A stretch of 64,000 bases of DNA from Sorex araneus. Its lineage: Eukaryota; Chordata; Mammalia; Eulipotyphla; Soricidae. Location of the stretch: contig NC_073313.1 of assembly GCF_027595985.1 (NCBI RefSeq), positions 86,720,899 to 86,784,898 on the forward strand, given 5' to 3'. Below the pieces are notes generated by a model, which saw nothing but the letters and a program-made list of their open reading frames with translations, ran no database searches and was not told where the DNA came from. This document shows positions 10,416 through 21,169 of this stretch, in pieces (position 1 is the stretch's first letter; every line of letters starts with the position of its first letter). A program made the translations under genes and the position numbers.

Positions 10416-11264
10416 ACATTGCCATCTTTATCTCTTCACACTCTCAGTCAAAGCAGGAGTATGCTGCGAGCAGTTCATTCCTTTGAGAGAAGACTTTGGG
10501 TTCCACCCATGGGAACTATTTAGCAATCATCAGTTTGTTATTATTACCCTATTGGGCCCTCTGGCCAACCACTGCTTACTCCTTTCTGTAGAATAGATGT
10601 TGGGTCTGTTCTGGGCCAATGCCCTGAAGCTTTGTGTTGGGAGTTGGGGTACGCCTTTAGTCTAGAAGAGTTCCTAGGGGGCTGGGGACCTCTTCCATTC
10701 CACTGGTCCCCCAGGAAATAACTTGCATATGTTATCAGATGAATAATTTTATTTGAGGCATTTGTGACAACCCAAGGGGCAGGAGGCCCCAGGATAAATT
10801 GGACCACCTCCCAGAGACTACTCCTGAGCCACTTCAGTCCATTTCTGGGTCCCCATGTCTTGAACCCTTAGGTTGAAGTGCTGGGCCTTGGAGAATGGGA
10901 GAGTGGGCAGTTAGTCTCAACCTCCAAATCCTGATGACCTGATGACCAAGAGGTATTTAGCTATAGATTTAAGAGATAATCTGTCTTTTCCCTCAATGCC
11001 CCCAGAGGCTAGAGAGGCTGGCTTAGATCTGCTGCTTCTGTGAGAAGCCAGGCACAAAAGACACCTGTCTCAGTAGATGACCTGCTTTCCAGGGTGACAC
11101 ACTGATTTTAGAAAAACACAAAGGCCCATCCCCTCTGCTCTGAAGGATCTAAACCCAGTTGTAGAGCTGTAGTAGCACACATGCCCTTATCCGTATAGCA
11201 AGCTGGACTGAAGGACTCACTGGTCCTTGGCACCTAGTGTGATGCTGAGGGGGGTGACTGATTT
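10416..11264. other. Unique intronic DNA
   Basis: No gene, recent repeat or convincing motif cluster is visible. Confidence 0.6.
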
Positions 11265-11400
11265 CTAGGATCTTGGTCCTCTGTCTAATCGAGGAAGGCT
11301 TCCTGGAGAGGGCAGCTGACCTTTCAGAAGCGGAAAGAGGGAACCTTGGCTGAGCTATAGGGGCATTCCAGGGTGGAGGTGGGGGATCCTGGGGGGAAGA
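11265..11400 (+). mobile_element. L2 internal fragment
   Basis: Contains the L2-typical GGAAGGCTTCCTGGAGAGGGCAG...GAGCTATAGGGGCATTCCAGGGTGGAGG. Confidence 0.7.
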
Positions 11401-11754
11401 CAATAACATTGATGTAGGAGTAAGCAAGAGTCAAAACAGCAAAAGCCCATTAGAAGCAGCACATTCAGTTAAGTCCCAAGATTCAAAGACTTTATCTCTC
11501 TCAAAGGAATGTGTTTTTAGGAGTGCATGCATGTTTTGGCTTCTTTCGTCTTTACATGGTAATATTATTTTGTAGTTAAATTACATAATATCAAAGCAAA
11601 ATTACAGAGCATTACTGGGTTGGTAGTTATTCTTGTTATTTTATCCAATCTGGGAAATTTGGTTCATTTTTCAATAATCTTACTGTGGCAATATTAATGT
11701 ATAATGAACAGCACATATTTATTTATTATTTTATATTTTAAGATTTTAATTTTT

Positions 11755-11922
11755 ACTTTGTTGTTTGTGGGCCACACCCATTGGTACTCAGGAGCTGTTT
11801 CTGGATCAGTGCTTGGGGGGTGCTCCCTTAGGTGCTCAGGGGATCCGTGCGGTGCTGGGGATCAAATTTGGACCTCTCACATGCAAAGCTTACAAGTCAG
11901 TCATTGGAGCTATCTCTTGGGC
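11755..11922 (-). mobile_element. SOR-type SINE, old
   Basis: Starts GTGGGCCACACCC and ends at TGGAGCTATCTCTTGGGCCC. A younger copy was inserted at its head. Confidence 0.82.
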
Positions 11923-11935
11923 CCATTTTTTTTGC

Positions 11936-12094
11936 TTTTTGGGTCACACCTGGCATTGCACAGGGGTACTCCTGGTTCTGGACTCAGGAATTACTCCTAG
12001 CGGTGCTGGGGGACCATATGGGATGCTGGGAATCAAACTCGGGTTGGCCGCATGCAAGGCAAACGCCCTACCCGCTGTGCTATCACTCCAACTC
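11936..12094 (-). mobile_element. SOR-type SINE with 20-bp target duplication
   Basis: Flanked by CTTGGGCCCATTTTTTTTGC at 11916-11935 and again at 12095-12114, exact over 20 bases. The duplicated target includes the head end of the older SINE. Confidence 0.95.
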
Positions 12095-12109
12095 CTTGGG
12101 CCCATTTTT

Positions 12110-12657
12110 TTTGCCCATTTTCCAATGGACTGGATTTCCTGGAGTTGTGTTCTGAGAGTTCTTTCTTTGTTCTGAGTACAAGACCTTTATTTAGCAGGTA
12201 CATGCTTTGTAAAGATCTTTTCCTGGTCTGTGACGTGTTCTTTTCATTCTTTTTCATGTCTTTTAAAAAGCAGATGTTTTTAATTTCGACGAAGTCCAAC
12301 TAATTAGTTTTTAACTTTATGGATCATGATTTTACTATTGTAGCTAAGAACTCTTCACCTATCTCGGGGTCACGAGTACTGTCTTGTTTTCTTTGGAAAG
12401 TTTTATAGTTTTATGCTTTATTTTGGGGCTTTGATCTATTTTGAGTTCTTTTTTTTTGTTTAGCGAGTTTAAATACAAATTCATTTTTCTTTTTATATGT
12501 GGATATGCAATTATTCTGGCACTGTTTGTTGAAAATGCTATCGTAAATCTACTGCAGTTGTTGTGTGTCGGGAACTATTTGTGGACACCATAGTATTTCA
12601 TTGATTGATCTATTGGTTAACATTACAGCAGCATCAACTCTTTTGATTCTATAGTGC
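12110..12657 (-). mobile_element. L1 ORF2 fragment
   Basis: Antisense L1 is recognisable throughout, e.g. TCTTTTAAAAAGCAGATG, CTAAGAACTCTTCACC, TTGATCTATTTTGAGTT and TGGCACTGTTTGTTGAAAA in the L1 order. It continues after a SINE insertion. Confidence 0.85.
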
Positions 12658-12780
12658 AGCAGTGCTTGCAGCCTACTCCCACCTCTGTGAGCCAGAGTTG
12701 CTCCCAGCAGTGCTCCAGAGATCAAACTGGGGTCACCTGCATGCAAGGCAATTGCCTTAATCCCTGTACTTAGTTTCCAT
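12658..12780 (-). mobile_element. SOR-type SINE inside L1, old
   Basis: TGCTTGCAGCCTACTCCC to CATGCAAGGCAATTGCC. It splits the L1 fragment. Confidence 0.7.
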
Positions 12781-12910
12781 CCTTTATAATCATTCTTACA
12801 ATTAGGAAGTTTTAGCTTGATCTCCCTGGCTTTGTTTTTTTCTGTTTTTGTTGTTGTTGTTGTTGTTTTACTATTTCAAGTTCTCTGCATATGGATTTTA
12901 TATTACTTTC
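12781..12910 (-). mobile_element. L1 fragment, continued
   Basis: L1 antisense resumes with TTACAATTAGGAAGTTTTAGC and includes a (GTT)n run near 12850 and TATGGATTTTATATTACTTTC. Confidence 0.65.
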
Positions 12911-13058
12911 TGTTTTGGGGGGTTGTTTTTTTTTGGTGTTTGGTCCATACCCAGCAGTGTTCCTCTTAGCTTGGTGTGTATGGATATGGTGATAGGAATC
13001 AAACCCAGGTCCCCTCCATACAATGTCTGCACTCAGTCCATTGAGTTCTCTGGTTCAT
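12911..13058 (-). mobile_element. SOR-type SINE, old
   Basis: TTTGGTCCATACCCAGCAG through AATCAAACCCAGG to CAATGTCTGCACTC. Confidence 0.75.
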
Positions 13059-13105
13059 TGGAATTTTAGAATCAGAATATCAATATCATTTCCTTTTGAA
13101 TTTAC
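13059..13105 (-). mobile_element. L1 remnant between SINEs
   Basis: GGAATTTTAGAATCAGAATATCAATATC matches antisense L1 that follows the preceding piece in order. Confidence 0.6.
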
Positions 13106-13109
13106 TTTG

Positions 13110-13268
13110 GAGGGCTTAGCGGTTGGGCCACACCCAGTGGTACTCAGGGCTTACTCCTGGCTCTTACTCTTGGTGGTGCTTGTAGGACCACATGTGATGC
13201 TGGGAATTGAACTAGGGTTGGCCACATGCAAGGCAAATGCCTTAACCCTTATACTATCTCTCTTGCTC
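13110..13268 (-). mobile_element. SOR-type SINE
   Basis: GGGCCACACCCAGTGG start, CATGCAAGGCAAATGCC, and CTATCTCTCTTGCTC at the head. Confidence 0.9.
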
Positions 13269-13269
13269 A

Positions 13270-13435
13270 TTTTTTGGTTGTTTGGGGAGAACCACATCCA
13301 GTGGTGCTCAGGAACTACTCTTGACTTAGTGCTCAGGCAGTGATTTGGGGACCTTGAGGTTCCAGGATTCAAGTCTGGCCTTTCTGCCTATAAGCCTGTG
13401 TTCCAGCTCTTTGAACAATATCTTCAGCCCAGTAT
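13270..13435 (-). mobile_element. SOR-type SINE, old
   Basis: ACCACATCCAGTGGTGCTCAGG start. The head half is poorly preserved. Confidence 0.75.
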
Positions 13436-13574
13436 CATTTTCTTTTAATACTTGAATATATCCCATTTATATGTATTGTTATAACATAGATATTATATGT
13501 AACATATTATAACAGATATTACAAGTATTACTCTTGTAATATTCCTTTATCCTTAATATTGTCATTTTAAAAGA

Positions 13575-14015
13575 TGCTTATCAAAAAAGAAAAGATCAAG
13601 TCATTTGCTGCAACATGGATGGATATGGAGAATATTATGTTGAGTGAAATCAGTCAGAGAAGAACAAATTCAGAATTATTTCTGCCGTATGCAAGATATA
13701 AAGAAACTTTGTAAGGGAATATCAAATGCCCAATGGTAATAGAAATGAAGTGCAAGTCTTTACTAGGAAGCTCGTCACTGGGGCAGGGGTGGAGATCAGT
13801 TAGGGGAGGGAACACTAGGTCAATATGGGAGGGGAAAGTACCTATCACAGAGGCAGGGGTGGGGTGGGGTGGGGAGTAGGAGGGAATATTGGTGGAGAGT
13901 AGTGGACACTGATGAAGGGATTAGTGTTGGGACAACGTACAACTGAAACTCAATCATAAATATCTTTGTAAATTTGTAATTCACAGTGATTCAATTTTTC
14001 AAAAGTATGTTGGGT
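13575..14015 (+). mobile_element. L1 3' end
   Basis: Begins CATTTGCTGCAACATGG, TGTTGAGTGAAATCAGTCAG, typical of the L1 3' region, and runs through a G-rich 3'UTR to CAATTTTTCAAAAG. Orientation is opposite to the L1 piece at 12110-13105. Confidence 0.85.
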
Positions 14016-14035
14016 CAAATGCAAAGATTTTTTTA

Positions 14036-14177
14036 TAAGAGGAAGGCAAGTGCCTTCCTTTATCTTCTGAAGTTGTTAGGAATTGATATAACAGAACCAC
14101 AAGCAAAAACCGATGATTTCCACACTACTGAAAACTGTGATACCTAAATAAATTTGTTTGGAATTAGAAAAAAAAAA
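14036..14177 (+). mobile_element. Retroposed 3' end of unknown origin
   Basis: AATAAA at 14147-14152 is followed after 15 bases by a poly(A) run at 14168-14177, the layout of a retroposed transcript end. I do not recognise the source. Confidence 0.45.
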
Positions 14178-14199
14178 GACCTCTGGGGGGAGAGGGAGG

Positions 14200-14366
14200 T
14201 TGGACCACATCTGGCAGTGCTCAGGGTTTAGTCCTGACTCTCTGCTCTGGGATCACCTCTGGTGAGGCTCTGGGGACCATCAGGGTTTCTGGGGATCACA
14301 CCCAGGTCAGCTGCATGCAAGGTAAATGCCCTACCCACTATACACTGTACTATCTCTCCAACCCCC
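14200..14366 (-). mobile_element. SOR-type SINE
   Basis: GGACCACATCTGGCAGTGC to TACTATCTCTCCAACCCC. Confidence 0.88.
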
Positions 14367-14429
14367 TCCATTAATTGTTTTATAAAGTCAATCATGTCTT
14401 TTCTTTTTCCCTTTGGTTTCTTAGATTTG

Positions 14430-14611
14430 TAGGGGGGAGTGGTGATTTGGGCCACACTTGATAGTACTTTGGGGCTACTCTTGAGTCTGTGTTTGATATT
14501 GTTTTCACTGATACTTAGGGGACCATGTACCACTCAGCGGTGCTGAGGATCAAGTCAGGGTGGGTTGTGTGCAAGGTAAGCACCTTAACCCCTGTCCCAA
14601 CTCTCCAGCCC
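14430..14611 (-). mobile_element. SOR-type SINE
   Basis: GGGCCACACTTGATAG to CCAACTCTCCAGCCC. Contains an extra segment near 14490. Confidence 0.85.
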
Positions 14612-14612
14612 A

Positions 14613-14803
14613 GCTTTTTATTTTTTCAGTTTTTGATTTTTTGGTTTGGGGACCACATCCGGCAGTGCACCCGCCTTTCTCCTGGCTCTGCACTCAGGAG
14701 TCACTCCTGGCAGTGCTTAGGGGACCATATGGGATGCCGGGGATCAACCCGGGTCACTACATGTAAGGTAAGCACCTTAACCACTCTACTAGTTGTCCAG
14801 CCC
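14613..14803 (-). mobile_element. SOR-type SINE
   Basis: Long T-rich tail, GGGGACCACATCCGGCAG, and TTGTCCAGCCC at the head. Confidence 0.92.
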
Positions 14804-14834
14804 TCTGGCTTAGCTCTAAAGATGTATTCTCCTT

Positions 14835-15142
14835 TCCTTTGTTGTTGCTGTGATGGCTGGAAATTGCACACACTTAGTTGTGCTTCCAGAGATTCGCATA
14901 CTTTAGTGGCAATGCTAAATTTCCAGTGGAGTTCGTACATTTTTTAGTTGTGGTGCTCACACATGTTTGGCTGTGGTACACCAGAGACTGCATGCTTAAT
15001 GGTGACACTGGGGATAGCAACAGCAGAGGGCTGGGGTTGCTCTTGAGCATCTGGAACACTGCTGGGGATTGACCATGTAGTTTCATAGGCCTCAGGCTGA
15101 CAAGGCAGGTGGTTTGGCCACTGAGCTCTCCCAGGGCTCCAT
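14835..15142 (-). repeat. Unassigned repeat with internal quasi-repeats (copy 1)
   Basis: Recurring phrases of the type TTTAGTTGTGGTGCTCACAC, spaced about 30-40 bp, followed by a SINE-like end (GACAAGGCAGG...CCACTGAGC). A similar structure is at 36225-36660. Family unknown to me. Confidence 0.4.
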
Positions 15143-15200
15143 AATCCCTTTTCAATCATGTCTGACTAGACAACAAAAGACTTCTTTTAAAAAAAAGTTT

Positions 15201-15365
15201 AGCCAGGATAGGACAGGGGTTAAGACTACTGTGCCTGCTTCAGTCCATGGCACTGCATGTAATACTCTGAACCACCAGGAGTGATCCCTAAGCACAGAGC
15301 CTAGAGTAAGCCCTGAGCAGCATTGGGTATGAACCCCCGCTGCAAACCAAAAACAAATTAAACAA
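15201..15365 (+). mobile_element. SOR-type SINE, old
   Basis: GGATAGGACAGGGGTTAAG head, CCACCAGGAGTGATCCC body, AACAAATTAAAC tail. Confidence 0.8.
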
Positions 15366-15692
15366 ATGAATAAATAGTTTGTCCTCTTATTGCTATCCTC
15401 ACACCCCATTTTGGGAATCATTTTAGCTCTTAGACCTGAGCCAGTCTTGTGAAGTCTTTGTGAGGGCCCAGTGATCAGACCACCACCCAGTATTCCCTGT
15501 GTGGAAACACTATGGTTTTGTACAAAGAGACAATGCTTTGATGATGATCGTGACTCCGTTAACCATCAACCAGCTTCTCAGTGCTGCTTGGAAGAAATGA
15601 CTCTAATGGGTATTTGTTGCCCCTAATGGAGGCTTTGGAATAAAAGAGGAAAAGTAATATTTGAACCCTGGATAGCTAACCCCCACTTTACC
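15366..15692. other. Unique intronic DNA
   Basis: No gene or recent repeat seen. Confidence 0.6.
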
Positions 15693-15707
15693 CCATCCCC
15701 ACCTTTA

Positions 15708-15880
15708 TTTTATTTTCTTTTTGGGTCATACCCGGCGAAGCACAGGGGTCACTCCTGGCTCATGCACTCAAGAATTACTCCTGACTGTGCTAGAGGGACC
15801 ATATGGAGTGCTGGGAATTGAATCCGTGTCGGCTGCGTGCAAGGCAAATGCCCTACCCGCTGTGCTGTCGCTCCAGCCCC
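15708..15880 (-). mobile_element. SOR-type SINE with 15-bp target duplication
   Basis: CCATCCCCACCTTTA at 15693-15707 is repeated exactly at 15881-15895. Confidence 0.96.
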
Positions 15881-15978
15881 CCATCCCCACCTTTAGACTA
15901 TAGCTCTCATATCCCAGTTTCTTTTTTCCTCTTTTCAGGGGCCCTCAATAGGGCTGAGAATTTACATAGTTTCAATTC

Positions 15979-16122
15979 TCTTGTTTGTATTTGGGCCACC
16001 CATGGCTATATTCAGGGTCACTTATGGCATGCTTGGGGGGACCCTAACGGGTGCTGGTCATTGAACCCAGGTCAGCTGCGTGCAAGGCAAGCACCCTACC
16101 CACTGTACTATCTCTCCAGCCC
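15979..16122 (-). mobile_element. SOR-type SINE, internally deleted
   Basis: The head half is well preserved (CAGCTGCGTGCAAGGCAAGC); the CTGCACTCAGGAAT segment is missing. Confidence 0.85.
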
Positions 16123-16449
16123 CACATGGATTTAATTCTTGAGTACCCAGAGCACGTAAGCATCAGAAAAAGATAAAATAGTTCTTAATCCCATGGGCTT
16201 GGCTGCCCATTTAAGGAAGAAGGATGTATACATGAGATAATAAAGAGTAATTTGAGACTTTGGAGGTTGGAGAGATGCTGTGGTCAGAGTGAAGGTCCAT
16301 GGGAGTGTATAATAGGAGGATCCAGGGTTGTGGATTAGTGTTTTCATGGTATAGCCACCTCCACGGGTTGGGGATCTTGGTTGCGACCTTACTGGCTGGG
16401 CACTGGTCGATGAGCCAAAACAAGAACAGCGAGGCCATGGCAAGCCTGA

Positions 16450-16710
16450 GAAACTCTGTGAATGAGCCTGGAATGTTTCCTCAGGGGACCATGAGGAGAC
16501 CACTGGGCTTGAAGCCCAGGCTGGAGTTGGGAAATCATGGGAAACAGGGCCGAGTAGGTAGGGTGGGGTCAGACTGTGAAGGACCTTTGGAAACCAAGCA
16601 GATGAGTGTGGATTTCAAAGCTCTGTTGAGTAGCTCTCTTAAATGTATGCCCTGGAGTAGGACTTGGCACCATCTCAAACACTGTGGGAGGGACAAGACA
16701 GAGGCAGGGC
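16450..16710 (+). mobile_element. L2 internal fragment
   Basis: GTGGGGTCAGACTGTGAAGGACC...GAGTGTGGATTTCAAAGC matches the L2 segment about GGCCTTGTAGGCC/GGATTTTATTC in order. The preceding 16.13-16.45 kb is unique or too old to place. Confidence 0.6.
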
Positions 16711-16883
16711 CATGACCATAATGGAATCTTCCTCATTCCTAGTCCAATGGGCTTCCTGCTACACTGTGCCAAGTTGTTCATGTCACAGACTTTCACATTC
16801 ACTCCTTATAGCTTCCTAACCTGCGGAGATGGTGACAACCAGTATGCTTGCTCCATGCTAACGGTGTGACCAGAGGAAGAACC

Positions 16884-17072
16884 AGGGGCCAGAGCGATAG
16901 TACAGCTGGCAAGGCGTTTGCCTTGTATATGCTTACCCAGATTAAATTTCCAATATTCTCCATGCTCCTCTTCCCCGCCCGAGCCCGCCAGGTGTGATCC
17001 CTGAGTGCAGAGCCAGGAGTAAGCCCTGAGCACTGCTGGGTGTGCCAACCCCCACTGCCCGCCCCAAAATAA
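16884..17072 (+). mobile_element. SOR-type SINE
   Basis: GGGGCCAGAGCGATAGTACAGC head. It has a diverged centre and ends CCCCAAAATAACCCCC. Confidence 0.9.
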
Positions 17073-17190
17073 CCCCCAAGAGGTCGATCCACCAAGAAAC
17101 ATCCTCTTGCTCACCTTCTCATTGGTCTGCTTGCCCTCTTGGCCCCGTGCAAATCACTTCCCAGTTTAAAGCAGTGTAATTCCAGAAGGC

Positions 17191-17381
17191 TGTTTTTTTT
17201 TATTTTGGGGTGGTGTGGGCTGCATCCAGGAGTGCTCAGTAGCTTAACCCTGGCTCTGTGCTCAGGAGTCATTCCTAGCAGTACTCAAGGACCATACATA
17301 GTGCTAAGGGATTGAACTGGAATCAGCAGCATGCAAATCAAGAAAGCAAGTACCTTAACATGTGTACTATCTCTGGCTCCT
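17191..17381 (-). mobile_element. SOR-type SINE, old
   Basis: GGGCTGCATCCAGGAGTGCTC to ACTATCTCTGGCTCC, with a short insertion near CATGCAAATC. Confidence 0.85.
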
Positions 17382-17404
17382 AGAAGGCTATTTTACTTAA
17401 ATTG

Positions 17405-17650
17405 CTTTTTTAAAAGTAAAACAGATTTTATTTGGAGGTTTTTGAGATAAGGGAAGAGACAGAGAGAGAGAGAGAGAAAATAATGCTCTCAAGGGGGAAC
17501 ACGAGCTTCTCCAGGGGTGGAGAGGGCCGCTACACACATCCCAGCATTAGATAGGAAAGCCTGAAAGTACACATCTCAAGAGGGGAGATGAAGGCAACAC
17601 TTGTGCTTGGCCATGTGGCACAAGTAGCACATGGGCTCGGGCAGCATATG
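17405..17650 (-). repeat. LTR-like or retroposed repeat (copy 1)
   Basis: On the minus strand it carries GGAGAAGCTCGTGTTCCC and then, after a (CT)n tract, AATAAAATCTG near its 3' end. A second member with the same order is at 52195-52435. Class unresolved. Confidence 0.4.
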
Positions 17651-17659
17651 TGCGCTTTA

Positions 17660-17830
17660 CTTGTTTAGTGTGGGGGGAGCATAACCAGCCATGCTCAGGG
17701 CTTACTGCTGGCTCTGTGCTAAGAAATCACTCTTAGTGGTTCTCGGAGACCATATATGGTGTCAGGGATTGAACTAGGGTCAACCATGTACATGGCATGC
17801 ACCTTAACGACTGGTGTTATCTCTGCACCC
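17660..17830 (-). mobile_element. SOR-type SINE, old
   Basis: GCATAACCAGCCATGCTCAGG to GGTGTTATCTCTGCACCCC. Confidence 0.85.
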
Positions 17831-18216
17831 CACCCAACCACACCCCATGGAAATGTGTTAAGGAGAGAGGTGACACATTCACCTTATAGCAGCCATTAAC
17901 ACAAAATGGTCTAAGACCTTTCTGAGTGGTGGGGAAGCCTGTTTCTGGGGAGTTGGGAAGAGTCTCTGGCTGCTCCCAGAGAGTAGTAATGGATATATGT
18001 AGTGAGGAAGGGACAGGGGGCCTGGGCCATGACAGCCATGTGACATGACATGCCTGTGGTAAGAGCTCAATCATGGCAAAATTGCTGGAGTTTTCCTAAA
18101 CTTTCCCATCCATGTGCCCTAGAATTGAATTTCCCACCCAATTTTCTAGAATTTAGACTATTGAATTCTAGAGAGACCAAGAATGGACAGTTTCATAAAA
18201 ATCCAAGTATGGTATT

Positions 18217-18249
18217 GTATATATATACATATATTTATATATATATATT
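18217..18249. repeat. (TA)n microsatellite
   Basis: TATATACATATATTTATATATATA, probably grown from the tail of the adjacent minus-strand SINE. Confidence 0.9.
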
Positions 18250-18418
18250 GGTTTTTGGCTACACCGAGTGGTGCTCAGGCATTACTCTGGCTCAGTGTTC
18301 AGGAATCACTCCTGGTGTACTTTGGGGGGACCATAATGGGATGCTGGAGATCAAATCAAACCTGGCTTGGCTGCATGCAGTCAAATACCCTACACATTGT
18401 ACTGTCTCCCCAGCCCCC
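18250..18418 (-). mobile_element. SOR-type SINE
   Basis: GGCTACACCGAGTGGTGC to TACTGTCTCCCCAGCCCC. Confidence 0.9.
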
Positions 18419-19195
18419 CTTATCTTTTTTAAACTATTATTTTGCAGCATCAGGAATCAAAGCCAGGCACCATATCTCACACATGCAGAGCAAGAGTGTT
18501 ACTACCCTGAGAAGCATCCCTGGCCCTTGGCATTTTATCTTAGTCTGAATGTGGCAATCTGTTGCCTAAATCACTATTTTTCAAAGGGTCACTGATGGAT
18601 CCAGGGAGATGGTGGTGGCCTGGGTTACAATTGGGGACCGCTTTCTGTTTATTAGATTAAAGAAGGTGGATTTCCAGGGGGAATGATTTTTTTTTCTGAA
18701 TAGAAGGCAATTGGCCAAATTAGTTTAGGAACCTCTGGCCTAAATAGATTTAAATTGATTTATCAATGAACAAAATGAAAACCCCATAGAAGATGAGCCA
18801 AGTGTGAACTGTGGCTCAAATTCCTGCTCTGGGGCTCCGTCAGCTTTTGTTTGCAGGTCCTTTCCCTGTGGATAAGTTAGCATATGAATTTTCAGGCTCT
18901 TAGCCCAAAGGACTGGAAGGAAAATCTATTATCTCCTATCCCCTTCTGGTTTAAACTTATTCTATGGGAAAATCTTAGATTTTATTGGAACTTGCCACAC
19001 TCCAGCTTTTGAGCTGGTGAACAGATACCAGAGTGGGATGGAAGGCGGCCTGGAACCCTGGAGTCTTCAAAGTCTGCACAAGGATTATGCCCACGGATTC
19101 CCCAGCTCTCATCTTCCTGCACACTCAGCTACAGTCCTCATTCCATTCAATCTTTAGCTTCATATACTTCCTAGTTTCTTCTCTGTTCTTTCCTC
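18419..19195. other. Unique intronic DNA
   Basis: No gene recognised. A few degraded repeat-like phrases occur, but none I can assign. Confidence 0.5.
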
Positions 19196-19371
19196 TTCTT
19201 TTCTTTTCTTTCTCACACCCAGTAATGCTCAGGGGTTATTCCTGGCTCTGCACTCAGGAATTATTCCTGGTGGTGCTCAGGGAACCATATGGGATGCTAG
19301 AGATCGAACCCTGGTTGGCCATGTGCGAGGCTAACTAACACCTTACCTGCTGGACTATCACTCCGGCCCCT
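19196..19371 (-). mobile_element. SOR-type SINE
   Basis: TTTCTCACACCCAGTAATGC to CTATCACTCCGGCCCC. Confidence 0.92.
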
Positions 19372-19412
19372 ACTTCTTAGTTTCAAATCCCAAACCAAAA
19401 GAAAACAAAAAC

Positions 19413-19566
19413 ACAAGCTGAAGAGATAGTACAGGGATGAAGATGCTTACCTTAATTGACCCTGGTTCAATCTCTGCCACCACCTGGTGCCCCAAGCATC
19501 ACAGAGCCAGGAGTAATCCCCAAGCATCACTTGTTGTGACCAACCCCTTGCCCCCAAATAACCCCA
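19413..19566 (+). mobile_element. SOR-type SINE, old
   Basis: AGCTGAAGAGATAGTACAGG head. The body has lost CATATGGTCCC. Confidence 0.8.
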
Positions 19567-19959
19567 CTACTGTCTATACTCTCAGACTCCTCCAGATACT
19601 GCCCCCATCCTCCTCTTGGTGGCTAAGAGCAGAAGAGTCAGGGAAGCTCTCCAAGCTACACAGCCTTCTCAACAGCCTGAATGCCTTAGGCCTGTCACTG
19701 TAGCTCCAAGAGAGAGCAGATGACCTCAGAGGAAAAAAAAAACCGGAAGCTCTCCCCTAGCTGGGGCAAAGGGCAGCAAGGCTTGTGTGTATCTAGGTTT
19801 CACCCTGGCAGGCTCTCCGGGCCTGTGCCAGGCAGGGAGCCTTCCAGTATACCCCCTGCCTGCCAGGGGCGCGGGGTGGGGTGCTCCAGAATGCAGGGGG
19901 GCCTATGGTGATGAAAGCATAGCAGGTAGGGCTCTGGGCAAGCCGGTTGGGCGTGGCAG

Positions 19960-20110
19960 GGCAGGCAGCTGGGTGAGGCCCAGATTCCCCAGGCTGATAA
20001 AGCAGCCTGTAAACACCCAGCCAGGGGAGGGGGCAGAGGGCAGACAACCAGATGGCAGAGGAAGGGGAGAACTGGAGCCCAGGCCTCGCTGCAGGAAGTG
20101 GGGCTCAAAG
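19960..20110. promoter_or_regulatory. Candidate intronic regulatory element (GATA/FOX/ETS motifs)
   Basis: TGATAA (19995-20000), the forkhead consensus TGTAAACA (20008-20015) and the ETS core AGGAAGTG (20093-20100) lie in a SINE-free, relatively GC-rich block (about 19.57-20.74 kb). Function is inferred from motifs alone. Confidence 0.3.
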
Positions 20111-20734
20111 TTGAAACATCCTGTCCAGTGGGGGCTAGCCCAGTGGCCCTCAGCAATCACTCCCTCCAGCCCCCCCAAACCAAACTCAGCAACAGGTAGA
20201 GTGGCCCAGGCACGAGTCCAGGAACCTGATTCCTGACACCTCGACGAGACCCGATCCATCGTCTCTAACAAGGGTGGTCAGCCACTTTGAGGACCCGATG
20301 ACGGGGAGTCTCCATGTGACTCTCACAGGGAACAACCTGGCCATCATTCCAGGGCGTCAGGGGAAGCCCCTCACATGCCCTGGGCCTGCCACAGCACCCC
20401 AGAGCCAGAGGCCTAACGGGCCATTCTTTTCCATCTTGGGCCAACAGTGCTTGATGATGAGACCCACAGAGGGTTGAAGGCAGCAGAACCTGCCTTAGGG
20501 ATCACCAGTTACTTCACCAGTGGGGGACTCGGAGACCCCAAGAGGAGCAAGGACTTGGCGCCAGCCATGGCACACTGAAAGGAAAGGCCCGGTTTTGTCT
20601 TTTCCATTGGCAGCCTTGTTGTTTTGGGTCCAGCCGCCAACCTTAAAACATCAGGCTGGCCTGGCCTTGCACACTCTCTGAACTTGGCAGTGATCCCTGC
20701 TTAGGGTTACGACAGGCTGATAGGAGGAAAAGAG

Positions 20735-20832
20735 CCTCAGAGTCATAAATCAGAGGGTTTGGAGTCTGGGTTGAGCTGCTTGTTGACTTTCGTTTGGCCT
20801 CGAGTAAGCAGACCCCCTTTCTGCACCTCGGG
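20735..20832 (+). mobile_element. MIR fragment
   Basis: TTTGGAGTCTGGGTTGAGCTG...TTGTTGACTTTCGTTTGGCC...TTTCTGCACCTCGG follows the MIR core order. Confidence 0.55.
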
Positions 20833-20837
20833 GCTTA

Positions 20838-21160
20838 GATACTTTTTTTTGGGGGGAGGGGACTTTCGAGTGCTGCTTAGGGGGCCCTGGATCCTCTCCT
20901 AGCAATTCCCAGCCGACAGAGCTGTTTGGTTGAATGCAAGGACCAAGATTTCGGGACGGCTCAAGCCCTGCCATGCCAGAGGACCTTGCGGTACTGGGGA
21001 TCGAAATCAGGTCTGGTGTGTTCTAGGAATAAGTCTTCACCCCTGGCTTAGTGTTGGGGGTGACCCCTGGTGCTTCCCCGGGGGATCAGGCGATGCTGCG
21101 GATCAAACCCAGGACTCCAACATGCAGAGGATGTGCTCCAGCCTTTTGAGTCATCTGCCC
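20838..21160 (-). mobile_element. Two very old SOR-like remnants
   Basis: GGGGATCGAAATCAGGTC and GGATCAAACCCAGGACTCC...CATGCAGAGGATGTGC are head-like segments; the bodies are largely eroded. Confidence 0.5.
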
Positions 21161-21169
21161 AGCCTTCAT

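Noticed and set aside
17630..17660. GGCTCGGGCAGCATATGTGC resembling the start of U6 snRNA
   Set aside because: Only about 20 bases with a gap match, and the rest of U6 is absent.
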